A stretch of DNA of 64,000 nt from Terebella lapidaria (lineage: Eukaryota; Annelida; Polychaeta; Terebellida; Terebellidae): assembly GCA_949152475.1 (NCBI GenBank), contig OX424568.1, positions 26,883,667 through 26,947,666 of the forward strand, written 5' to 3'. Position numbers and translations under genes: made by a program. The notes under the pieces were generated by a model. It saw only the letters and a list, made by a program, of their open reading frames with translations. It was not told the DNA's origin and ran no database searches. This document shows, one piece after another, positions 35,005-48,200 of this stretch; the first letter of the stretch is position 1; the number at the start of each line of letters is the position of its first letter.

Positions 35005-36221
35005 ATGATTAATCCGGCGCCTAATCCCTGCGAGGTGTCGGGACCGCCTCAAAACGTGGCCGCGACTACAGAGGTCGAAGATGTGGCGCTTACAGCAGAG
35101 GAGAAGCAACTGGTTCACGAGCTAGACAGGTCTGAATAACAAATTTAAAGGCACACGACAAGTTTGGAGACAATTCCCTCCCCCCCCCCCCCTCCCCATG
35201 CTCTGGCCGGGACCTCTTCACCAGTCTACCACCACTCAATCCCTCAGTTATCCCTGATCATTCCTGTTTGTGTAGTCTGTACAAGTTGATTGATTATGGT
35301 ACCTGTGACCAATGTCCTTGGCTCAGTTTGTCAGTTTCACCCTTGGCTTGGATTCATGGTTAAAGCTGCTGCCTTCGAATGTAGAGTCTATGCAATATTT
35401 TTTTCGAAACCAATTTTTTGTTAGACACATCTAATGCAATATAACAAAAGGTGTGCTCAATGATTTTGACGATTTCAGTCCGTCCGAGTTGTCTTTTCAT
35501 CCGTTTTAGTGCCCATTTTGTACCGGTTTTGTAAATAAACAAACGAAGTGTATCCATCAAACCTGAATGTAAACAAATGCTCAAACCGCACTCAAAAGTC
35601 CACATCGAGTACATTTTCCAGTCCATATGTGCACATATAGTGTAGTTATGATTAAATAATCAGTGATATACCATGATATGCATGGAATTGTCAGTCTATC
35701 TAGCATTTCTATGCTTTATTTTTTTTTCTTCTTCCGCCACTTTTGGTTTCCGGACGATAACTTTAGATTGCCTTGACGGATCCTTGTCAAATTTTCACCG
35801 CAAGTCAGAAATGATATGTAGAAGAACCCTATTCTTTTTGAGCCGGATCCGAGGTCCGTGAGGTCCGTGAGGATGAAATCAAGGCTAATTTTGAGACTTG
35901 GTTTCCGGACGATAACTGGAAAAATATTTATGCAATAGTTGCAGAACTCTGCATGGAGGTTCATAGGCCACCAGGGAAGAACCCTATTGATTTTGGGATC
36001 GATCCGTCAAACGACTTTGACCTAGAGGTCGAAATAATTTTTTGCTGATTCATCCTTGAGGCTTCCTGCATATCTCAGAAACCGTGCGTCGTAGAGCGAA
36101 ACGGACGTTATTTTCGGACTTGTCGCCCATCTCTAGGGTGTATTATTAGGGCATTTCGGCACGAAATGTCCTTATGGTTTTGTCAGAATTTTTTTTTTTT
36201 TTTTTTTTCTTTTTTTTTTTT

Positions 36222-36254
<33 letters not shown>

Positions 36255-39200
36255 CACTTTTCGGTTTCCGGACGATAACTTAAGAACGCCTTGACGAATC
36301 TTCGAGAACTTTTCACCAGTTATCACATATATAACATAGATGAACCCTATTGTTTTGGAGCCGGCTTCGAGGTCCGGTTAGTCCGTGAGGATGAATTTTG
36401 AGTCAAATGGTTTCCGGATGATAACTCGAAAAGTACTTGTGCTACCATTCTGAAACTTGACATATATGTTGATATAGTGTCGCAGAGGAGCCCTATCGAT
36501 TACGGGGTCAATACCTTGAACGACCTTTGACCCAGGGGCCAAAAACAATTTTGAAGAGTCATCCTTGAGGCTCATTGCATATCTCGGAAACGGTGCGTCG
36601 TAGAGCGAAACGGACGTTATTTTCGGACTCGTCGACCTAGACAAACATGTCTTAGGGGTATTATGGATGAACTTTGACCTTGACCCAAATTTTTTTCGCC
36701 GAGTCGGCATTTTTCGTTTTCTTCGATATCTCGGAAATGGTGTGTCGTAGAGCGAAACGGACGTCATTTTCGGACTCGTCGACCTAGACAAACATGTCTT
36801 AAGGGTATTACAGATGACCTTTGACCTTGACCTTGAATTTTTCTGCCGAGTCGGCATTTTTCGTTTTCGTCGATATCTCGGAAACAGTGCGTCGTAGAGC
36901 GAATCGGACGTTATTTTCAGACTCGTCACCCTAGACAAACATGTCTAAGGGTTATTATGGATGAACTTTGACCTTGACCCGAAATTTTTTTGCCGAGTCG
37001 ACATTTTTCGTTTTCTTCGATAACATGGAAACGGTGCGTCGTAGAGCGAAACGGACGTTATTTTCGGACTCGTCAACCTAGACAAACATGTCTAAATTGT
37101 ATTATGGATGAACTTTGACCTTGACTGGAATTTTTTTTGCTGAGTCGGCATTTTTCATTTTCGTCGATATCTCGGGAACGGTGCGTCATAGAGCGAAACG
37201 GACTTTATTTTCGGATTTGTCACCCTAGACAGACATGTCTAAAGGGTATTATGGATGAACTTTGACCTTGACCGGAAATTTTTTTGCCGAGTCGGCATTT
37301 TTCGTTTTCTTCGATATCTCGGAAATGGTGCGTCGTAGAGCGAAACGGACGTCATTTTCGGACTCGCCGACCTAGACAAACATGTCTAAGGGGTATTATA
37401 GATGAACTTTGACCTTGACCTGAAATTTTTTTGCCGAGTCGGCATTTTTCGTTTTCGTCGATATCTCGGGAACGGTGCACCGTAGAGCGAAACAGACGTT
37501 ATTTTCGGACTCGTCGACCTTGACAAACATGTCTAAAGGGTATTATGGATGAACTTTGACCTTGACCCGAATTTTTTTTGCCGAGTCGGCATTTTTCGTT
37601 TTCTTCAATATCTTGGAAACGGTGTGTCGTAGAGCGAAACGGACGTTATTTTCGGACTCGTCACCCTAGACAAACATGTCAAAAGGGTATTATGGATGAA
37701 CTTTGACCTTGACCCGAAATTTTTTTGCCGAGTCAGCATTTTTCGTTTTCTTGGATATCTCGGAAACGGTGCGTCGTAGACCGAAACGGACATTATTTTC
37801 GGACTCGTCGACCTAGACAAACATGGGTATTAGGGATTAACATTTAACCTTGTTAAGGGTATTAGGGATGACCTTTTACCTTGACCTTGAATTTTTCTGC
37901 TGAGTCGGCATTTTTCGTTTTCTTCGATATCTCGGAAACGGTTTGTCATAGAGCGAAACGGTCGTTATTTTCGGACTCGTGACACTAGGCAAATATGTCT
38001 TAGGGGTATGTTGAGTCAACTTGATCCGTCGTCTTGGATTGAAATGGATGTATCTACATAATCATTTTGGCTGCAGAGTTGTCAGTAATAAACAGTTCAC
38101 CTGTGATTGTGTTGTGTATCGAAATGCCCCAAGGCCTCTAGGCCTTCACGTCTAGTTGTATTACACTGTTGTTGTGTTACAAGTGTATTTTGTCCAGGGC
38201 GTCACTGAATCGTGTGAGAGGCTCCCTGAGTGAGATGGAGAACGTCTAGTTGTATTACACTGTTGTTGTGTTACAAGTGTATTTTGTCCAGGGTGTCACT
38301 GAATCGTGTGGGAGGCTCCCTGAGTGAGATGGAGAACGTCTAGTTGTATTACACTGTTGTTGTTTTACAAGTGTATTTTGTCCAGGGTGTCACTGAATCG
38401 TGTGGGAGGCTCCCTGAGTGAGATGGAGAACGTCTAGTTGTATTACACTGTTGTTGTGTTACAAGTGTATTTTGTCCAGGGCGTCACTGAATCGTGTGGG
38501 AGGCTCCCTGAGTGAGATGGAGAACGTCTAGTTGTATTACACTGTTGTTGTGTTACAAGTGTTGTGTATTTTGTCCAGGGTGTCACTGAATCGTGTAAGA
38601 GGCTCCCTGAGTGAGATGGAGAACGTCTAGTTGTATTACACTGTTGTTGTGTTACAAGTGTATTTTGTCCAGGGCGTCACTGAATCGTGTGGGAGGCTCC
38701 CTGAGTGAGATGGAGAACGTCCAGTTGTATTACACTGTTGTTGTGTTACAAGTGTTGTGTATTTTGTCCAGGGTGTCACTGAATCGTGTGAGAGGCTCCC
38801 TGAGTGAGATGGAGAACATCTAGTTGTGTTGTGCTGTTGTTCTGTTATAAGTGTTGTCTATTTTGTCCAGGGTGTCACTGAATCGTGTGGGAGGCTCCCT
38901 GAGTGAGATGGAGAACGTCTAGTTGTATTGTACTGTTGTTCTGTTATAAGTGTTGTCTATTTTGTCCAGGGTGTCACTGAATCGTGTGAGAGGCTCCCTG
39001 AGTGAGATGGAGAACGTCTAGTTGTATTACACTGTTGTTGTGTTACAAGTGTATTTTGTCCAGGGCGTCACTGAATCGTGTGGGAGGCTCCCTGAGTGAG
39101 ATGGAGAACGTCTAGTTAGGGCATTTCGGCCCGAAATGCCCTTATGGTTTTGTCTGGTTTTTTTTTTTTTTTTTTTTTCTTCTTTTTTTTTTACTTTCCG

Positions 39201-42200
39201 CCGTTTTGGTTTCTGATCAATAACTCGGGAACGCCTGAACGGATCTTGTCCAAATTTACACCACTGGTCAGAAATATTACATGGAAGACCCCTATTGTTT
39301 TGGAGGCGGCTCCGGGGTCCGTGAGGTCCGTGAGGATGAAATCAAGGTTGATTTTGAGACTTGGTTTCCGATCGATAACTCAAAAAGTATTCATGCAATG
39401 GCAAGTATTCTCTGCATGGGAGTTCATATACCACCAAGGAAGAACCCTATTGATTTTGGGATCACTCCGTCGAACGACCTTTGACCTAGAGCTCGGAAGA
39501 ATTTTTGCTGATTCATCCTTGAGGCTTTCTTGCATATCTCGGAAACGGTGTGTCGTAGAGCGAAACGGAGCTCAATTTCGGCCTCCTGGCACTAGACAAA
39601 CTAGTCTAGGGGGTATCTTGGGTCGAAACGACCCCTGGTGTCGATTTTTTTTTTCGCCGACTCGGCACTTCCTGTTTGGCCGTATCTCGGAAACGGTATG
39701 TCGTAGAGCGAAACGGAGCTCAATTTCGGCCTCCTGGCACTAGACAAACTAGTCTAGTGTGTATCTTGGGTCAAAACGACCCCTGGTGTCGATTTTTTTT
39801 TTCGCCGACTCGGCACTTCCTGTTTGGCCGTATTTCGGAAACGGTATGGTGTAGAGCGAAACGGAGCTCAATTTCGGCCTCCTGGCACTAGACAAACTAG
39901 TCTAGTGTGTATCTTGGGTCGAAACGACCCCTGGTGATTTTTTTTTTCGCCGACTCGGCACTTCCTGTTTGGCCGTATCTCGGAAACGGTATGTCGTAGA
40001 GCGAAACGGAGCTCAATTTCGGCCTTTTGGCACTAGACAAACTAGTCTAGGGGGTACTAGTTTAGGGGGTATCTTGGGTCGAAACGACCCCTGGTGTCGA
40101 TTTTTTTTTTCGCCGACTCGGCACTTCCTCTTTGGCCGTATCTCGGAAACGGTACGTCGTAGAGCGAAACGGAGCTCAATTTCGGCCTTCTGGCACTAGA
40201 CAAACTAGTCTAGAGGGTATCTTGGGTCGAAACGACCCCTGGTGTCAATTTTTTTTTTCTCCAACTCGGCTTTTCCTGTTTGGCCGTATCTCGGAAACGG
40301 TGCGTCGTAGAGCGAAACGGAGCTCAATTTCGGCCTCCTGGCACTAGACAAACTAGTCTAGTGTGTATCTTCGGTCGAGACGACCCCTGGTGTCGAATTT
40401 TTTTTTCGCCGACTTGGCACTTCCTGTTTGGCCGTATCTCGGAAACGGTACGTCGTAGAGCGAAACGGAGCTCAATTTCGGCCTTCTGGCACTAGACAAA
40501 CTAGTCTAGTGTGTATCTGGGGTCGAGACGACCCCTGGTGTCGATTTTTTTTTTGGCCGACTCGGCACTTCCTGTTTGGCTGTATCTCGGAAACGGTACG
40601 TCGTAGAGCGAAACGGAGCTCAATTTCGGCCTTCTGGCACTAGACTAACTAGTCTAGGGGGTATCTTGGGTCGAAACGACCCCTGGTGTCGATTTTTTTT
40701 TTCGCCGACTCGGCACTTCCTGTTTGGCCGTATCTCGGAAACGGTGCGTCGTAGAACCAAAACGGAGCTCAATTTCGGCCTCCTGGCACTAGACAAACTA
40801 GTCTAGTGTGTATCTTCGGTCGAGACGACCCCTGGTGTCAAATTTTTTTTTCGCCGACTCGGCACTTCCTGTTTGGCCGTATCTCGGAAACGGTGCGTCG
40901 TAGAGCGGAAGGGAGCTCAATTTCGGCCTTTTGGCACTAGACAAACTAGTCTAGTGTGTATCTGGGGTCGAGACGACCCCTGGTGTCGAATTTTTTTTTC
41001 GCCGACTCGGCACTTCCTGTTTGGCCGTATCTCGGAAACGGTGCGTCGTAGAGAGAAACGGAGCTCAATTTCGGCCTCCTGGCACTAGACAAACTAGTCT
41101 AGGGAGTATCTTTGGTCGAAACGACCCCTGGTGTCGATTTTTTTTTTCGCCGACTCGGCACTTCCTGTTTGGCCGTATCTCGGAAACGGTGCGTCGTAGA
41201 GCGAAACGGAGCTCAATTTCGGCCTCCTGGCACTAGACAAACTAGTCTAGTGTGTATCTTCGGTCGAGACGACCCCTGGTGTCGAATTTTTTTTTCGCCG
41301 ACTCGGCACTTCCTGTTTGGCCGTATCTCGGAAACGGTGCGTCGTAGACTGGAACGGAGCTCAATTTCGGCCTTTTGGCACTAGACAAACTAGTCTAGTG
41401 TGTATCTGGGGTCGAGACGACCCCTGGTGTCGAATTTTTTTTTCGCCGACTCGGCACTTCCTGTTTGGCCGTATCTCGGAAACGGTGCGTCGTAGAGAGA
41501 AACGGAGCTCAATTTCGGCCTCCTGGCACTAGACAAACTAGTCTAGGGAGTATCTTTGGTCGAAACGACCCCTGGTGTTGATTTTTTTTTTCGCCGACTC
41601 GGCACTTCCTGTTTGGCCGTATCTCGGAAACGGTGCGTCGTAGAGCGAAACGGTGCTCAATTTCGGCCTCCTGGCACTAAACAAACTAGTCTAGTGTGTA
41701 TCTTCGGTCGAGACGACCCCTGGTGTCGAATTTTTTTTTCGCCGACTCGGCACTTCCTGTTTGGCCGTATCTCGGAAACGGTGCGTCGTAGAGAGAAACG
41801 GAGCTCAATTTCGGCCTCCTGGCACTAGACAAACTAGTCTAGTGGGTATTTTGGGTCGAGACGACCCCTAGTGTCAAATTTATTTTCGCCGACTCGGCAC
41901 TTCCTGTTTGGCAGTATCTCGGAAATGGTGCGTCGTAGAGCGAAACGGAGCTCAATTCCGGCCTCCTGGCACTAGACAAACTAGGCTTATGGGTATTTTG
42001 GGTCGAGACAACCCCTGGTGTCAATTTTTTTTTCGCTGAATCGGCACTTCCTGTTTGGCCGTATCTCGGAAACTGTGCATCATACAGGGATATGGAGCTC
42101 AATTTCGGCCTGCTGGCATTAAACAAACTAGTCTAGTGGGTATCTTGGGTCGAGACGACCCCTGGTGTCAATTTTTTTTTCCCCGACTCGGCACTTCCTG

Positions 42201-45200
42201 TTTGGCCTTATCTCGAAAACGGTGCGTCGTAGAGCGAAACGGAGCTCAATTCCGGCCTTGTGGCACTAGACAAACTAGTCTAGTGGGTATTTTCGGTCGA
42301 GACGACCCCTAGTGTCGAATTTATTTTCGCCGACTCCACACTTCCTGTTTGGCCGTATCTCGGAAATGGTGCATCGTAGAGCGAAACGGAGCTCAATTCC
42401 GGCCTCATGGCACTAAACAAACTAGTCTAGTGTGTATCTTCGGTCGAGACGACCCCTGGTGTCGAATTTTTTTTTCGCCGACTCGGCACTTCCTGTTTGG
42501 CCGTATCTCGGAAACGGTGCGTCGTAGAGCGAAACGGAGCTCAATTTCGGCCTCCTGGCACTAGACAAACTGGTCTAGTGTGTATCTTGGGTCGACACGA
42601 CCCCTGGTGTCGAATTTTTTTTTCGCCGACTCGGCACTTCCTGTTTGGCTGTATCTCGGAAACGGTGCGTCGTAGAGAGAAACGGAGCTCAATTTCGGCC
42701 TCCTGGCACTAGACAAACTAGTCTAGTGGGTATTTTGGGTCGAGACGACCCCTAGTGTCAAATTTATTTTCGCCGACTCGGCACTTCCTGTTTGGCAGTA
42801 TCTCGGAAATGGTGCGTCGTAGAGCGAAACGGAGCTCAATTCCGGCCTCCTGGCACTAGACAAACTAGGCTTATGGGTATTTTGGGTCGAGACAACCCCT
42901 GGTGTCAATTTTTTTTTCGCTGAATCGGCACTTCCTGTTTGGCCGTATCTCGGAAACTGTGCATCATACAGGGATATGGAGCTCAATTCCGGCCTTCTGG
43001 CACTAGACAAACTAGTCTAGTGGGTATTTTGGGTCGAGACCACCCCTGGTGTCGAATTTATTTTCTCCGACTCGGCACTTCCTGTTTGGCCGTATCTCGG
43101 AAATGGTGAGTCGTAGAGCGAAACGGAGCTCAATTTCGGCCTCCTGGCATTAAACAAACTAGTCTAGGGGTATCTTGGGTCGAAACGACCCCTGGTGTCG
43201 ATTTTTTTTTTCCGACTCGGCACTTCCTGTTTGGCCGTATCTCGGAAACGGTGCATCGTAGAGCGAAACGGAGTTCAATTTCGGCCTGCTGGCACTAGAC
43301 AAACTAGTCTAGTGGGTATCTTGGGTCGAGACGACCCCTGGTGTCAATTTTTTTTTCGCCGACTCGGCACTTCCTGTTTGGCCTTATCTCGAAAACGGTG
43401 CGTCGTAGAGCGAAACGGAGCTCAATTCCGGCCTTGTGGCACTAGACAAACTAGTCTAGTGGGTATTTTCGGTCGAGACGACCCCTAGTGTCGAATTTAT
43501 TTTCGCCGACTCCACACTTCCTGTTTGGCCGTATCTCGGAAATGGTGCGTCGTAGAGCGAAATGGAGCTCAATTCCGGCCTCCTGGCACTAGACTAACTA
43601 GTCTAGAGGGTATCTTGCGTCGAGACGACTTCTGGTGTCGAATTTTTTTTTGCCGACTCAGCACTTCCTGTTTGCCTCAGAAACGGTCCGTCGTAGAGCG
43701 AAACGCAAAAATGCCTAAGGACGGGGTATGTCACTTAAACTTTGACCACGGACAGATTCAGAGTCATCATGGTTCTACGCGGTCTCTTAGGTAAATGTTA
43801 GGTAGGAATAGAACTCACACGAAATGCCCCAAGGCATCTTCAGGCCTTGACGTCTAGTTTTTTTTGATCCGGCTCCGAGGTCCGTGAGGTCCTTGAGGAT
43901 GAAATCGAGGCTGATCTTGAAACTTGGTTTCCGGACGATAACTCGAAAAATATTCAGGCAGTTGCAGAATTTTGCACGGAGGTTTATATATCAACAGGGA
44001 AGAACCCTATTGATTTTGGGATCGATACGTCAAACGACCTTTGACCTAGAGGTCAAAATAATTTTTTGCTGAGTCATCCATGAGGCATCCTGCATATCTC
44101 GGAAACGGTGCGTCGTAGAGCGAAACGGACGTTATTTTCGGACTCGTCGCCCTAGACAAACATGTCTAAGGGGTATTATGGATGAACTTTGACCTTGACC
44201 CGAAATTTTTTTGCCGAGTCGGCATTTTTCGTTTTCGTCGATATCTCGGAAACGGTGCTTCGTAGAGCGAAACGGACGTTATTTTCGGACTCGTTGCCCT
44301 AGACAAACATGTCTAAGGGGTATTATGGATGAACTTTGACATTGACCCGAAATTTTTTTGCCGAGTCGGCATTTTTCGTTTTCGTCGATATCTCGGAAAC
44401 GGTGTGTCGTAGAGCGAAAAGGACGTTATTTTCGGACTTGTCGCCCTAGACAAACATGTCTAAGGGGTATTATGGATGAAGTTTGACCTTGACCCGAAAA
44501 ATTTTTGCCGAGTCGGCATTTTTCGTTTTCATCGATATCTCGGAAATGGTGTGTCGTAGAGCGAAACGGACGTTATTTTCGGACTCGTCGCCCTAGACAA
44601 ACATGTCTGAGGGGTATTATGGATGAACTTTGACCTTGACCTTGAATTTTTTTGCCGAGTCGGCATTTTTCATTTTCGTCGATATCTCGGAAACGGTGCG
44701 TCGTAGAGCGAAACGGACGTTATTTTTGGACTCGTCGCCCTAGACTAACATGTCTAGAGGGTATTATGGATGAACTTTGACCTTGACCCGAAATTTTTTT
44801 GCCGAGTCGGCATTTTTCGTTTTCATCGATATCTCGGAAACGGTGTGTCGTAGAGCGAAACGGACGTTATTTTCGGACTCGTCGCCCTAGACAAACATGT
44901 CTAAGGGGTATTATGTCTAAGTCGGCATTTTTCGTTTTCGTCGATATCTTGGAAACGGTGTGTCGTAGAGCGAAACGGACGTTATTTTCGGACTCGTCGC
45001 CCTAGACAAACATGTGTATGGGGTATTATGGATGAAGTTTGACTTGGACCCGAAAATTTTTTGCCGAGTCGGCATTTTTCGTTTTCGTCGATATCTCGGA
45101 AACGGTGTGTTGTAGAGCGAACGTTATTTTCGGACTCGTCGCCTAGACAAACATGTCTGAGGGGTATTATGGATGAACTTTGACCTTGACCTTGAATTTT

Positions 45201-48200
45201 TTTGCCGAGTCGGCATTTTTCATTTTCGTCGATATCTCGGAAACGGTGCGTCGTAGAGCGAAACGGACGTTATTTTCGGACTCGTCGCCCTAGACTAACA
45301 TGTCTAGAGGGTATTATGGATGAACTTTGACCTTGACCCGAAATTTTTTTGCCGAGTCGGCATTTTTCGTTTTCATCGATATCTCGGAAACGGTGTGTCG
45401 TAGAGCGAAACGGACGTTATTTTCGGACTCGTTGCCCTAGACAAACATTCCTAAGGGGAATTATGGATGAACCTTGACCCGAAATTTTTTTGCCGAGTCA
45501 GCATTTTTCGTTTTCGTCGATATCTCGGAAACGGTGCTTCGTAGAGCGAAACGGACGTTATTTTCGGACTCGTCGCCCTAGACAAACATGTCTTAAGGGT
45601 ATTATGGATGAACTTTGACCTTGACCCAAAATTTTTTGGCCGAGTCGGCATTTTTCGGTTTCGTCGATATCTTGGAAACGGTGTGTCGTAGAGCGAAACG
45701 GACGTTATTTTCAGACTCGTCGCCCTAGACAAACATGTCTAATGGGTATTATGGATGAACTTTGACCTTGACCCGAAATTTTTTTGCCGAGTCGGCATTT
45801 CTCGTTTTCGTCGATATCTCGGAAACGATGCTTCGTAGAGCGAAACGGACGTTATTTTTGGACTCGTCGCCCTAGACAAACATGTCTAATTGGTATTATG
45901 GATGAACTTTGACCTTGACCTGAAATTTTTTTGCCGAGTCGGCATTTTTCTTTTTCGTCGATATCTAGTATATATTATAAATTAATCATCACACCGAAAT
46001 GCCTCCAAGGCATCTTTAGGCCTTGACGTCTAGTTTTCATTACATTTGATGTGAGTATGTTTCATTCAGTTAGTTTAGCATGTTTAATATGAAATATAGT
46101 TTTAAAAAAATACTGACTGGTTCCGAAGGCAGCTGCTTTAAGCTTCATATTTATAAACGCACTGTGACCGTATGATAGGATATTGATAACTCTGGCGATG
46201 TGTATCCCGTCATACTCCCGTGGAGCAGGGTAATGATGATATCGATATATGATGCTTGATATGATCGAGTTAGCTGTAGACCCATCATAGAACTCAAACT
46301 CATCAGTCCCATGTGTAGCTTCATTGGGACAGTGCCAAACCTTGCATCATTGGATGTGAATTCTTGTTAGATTTTAGCAAATTGATTCGACACTTTATAC
46401 ATTGTCAGGGGGTGCAACCTATCTAAAACCGCTTAAACCATTCCAAAATATTCATAAAGTTTCAGGTCCAAAGAGGCTTTCAGCTTCGTTGCACATAAAT
46501 TCAACAATACATTCTTAGCTATTAACATGATGAATTGTACATTATATGTTGGTCACTTTCGTGAGGTACTTTTTTTTCACAAATTCACATAGAGCTTCAT
46601 AGTTAACATACTCAGTGAATAACATGTAATTTCCAATCTATTTCTACGATTTGTTTGTACATAGTGCAGTTCTATACATTGTGCAACAAGTGTTACTGTC
46701 TGCTTCTGACCCCCCCCCCCCTCCCCCCCCCCCCCACACACACACACACAAACACACACGAAAAGAAACAAACATAAATTTATTTACAGACAAATAAAAA
46801 AAAATACAAAAGTTGTTGGGAATGAAATTTTCATTAAAATGGTATTTCCAAGTCAAAATCATTGTATCACAGATGATGTTTGTCATCTAGACGCTGTGTT
46901 ACACTGTTGCTTTTGCTTGTTTTGACAGTCGCCAGTATGGTTTTCTCAAGCTGGACACGCCCGAGGGGACGGCCAAGAAAGCCCTCATCCTCAAGGTTAG
47001 TAGCCATGGTAACAGTTTAAAACCAGTGATTGCCATTGATAGGTCTTGTACCAAATATTACTCTTAACCCGGAATTGGTGTTCGTTAATTCAGCTTTTTT
47101 AGCCTTTTATATAAAACGCTAATATTAATGGATGCTAATATATAAATATGTTAAACACGACATATGATGGCAAGATATAAACGCTAAATTCAAGGGTCAC
47201 TAATATTTCAGGATTTAGATTATAATATACAATTTGGGGAAATATAGATGTATCTTGATATATACTAGTAGATGAAACTAAAATCATTAATAATTTACAA
47301 TTATTCATTTGGATTTACACTCATCTACATTTCAGCGGTCCCAACTGGATAAATGGTCCTAAAGTTTTAAAAATTTGTTATGCCACGAGCGTTCAAATTA
47401 TGACGTAGGCGATAAATGGGTTTGTTTACATTGATTCCTGGTGACATTTTATCGTGGAAAGTGATGGATATTGCATGAGAATGAAAAGGCAAAAAATATA
47501 TTTTTTGGTGATTGAGGAGAATTGTAAGGTGATGATGTACACATACCAATCGGGTTTCACCTTGTATCCATGATACCCTTTGATCAACCATCCAAAAATT
47601 TCAATTTTCATGTGCAGCATTTTTAGGTTACCGGACCTATGGTCCGATAACCTATTGGCATGGCGTTGCATCCGTCGTCCGTCGTCGTCGTCCACATTTT
47701 TATCTTTTTTGTTTACGGGCGAATTTTTCTGAAATTTTGCAGAAAAATACTTAAAAATAATTCAAGAAGGAGGTATTTTTTAGTTTTTTGATTTTCGCTT
47801 TTTCTTCAAAATGGCGGCCGTTTTCGACGAAAAAGGCCTGATTTTGGACTTTGGCGGCCATTTTTAGGTTACCGGACCTATGGTCCGATAACCTATTGGC
47901 ATGGCGTTGCGTCCGTCGTCTGTCGTCCGTCATCCGTCGTCGTCCGTCGTCGTCCGTCGTCGTCGTCGTCCACATTTTTATCTTTTTTGTTTACGGGCGA
48001 ATTTTTCTGAAATTTTGCAGAAAAATACTTAAAAATAATTCAAGAAGGAGGTATTTTTTAGTTTTTAGGTTACCGGACCTTCGGTCCGATAACCTATTGC
48101 CGTGGCGTTGCGTCCGTCGTCCGTCGTCGTCGTCCGTCGTCGTCCGTCGTCGTCCGTCGTCGTCCGTCGTCGTCCGTCTACATTTTTATCTTTAAAGTTT

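Noticed and set aside
36378-36938. 186-codon minus-strand frame with SLYDAPFPRYRRKRKMPTR repeats as a coding gene
   Set aside because: The same text appears in every family B array because the unit is about 147 bp (49 codons). It has no start context, no domain and no conservation beyond the satellite.
39144-43794. Series of overlapping ~71-codon open frames (MAVSRKR...) as a tandem protein family
   Set aside because: They arise from a 148-bp satellite whose length is not a multiple of three. Frames shift each unit and both strands are open. The element ends explain the region.
47868-48190. CRISPR-like array from repeated GTCCGTCGTC units
   Set aside because: Simple microsatellite within a eukaryotic mobile element; no spacers and no cas genes.
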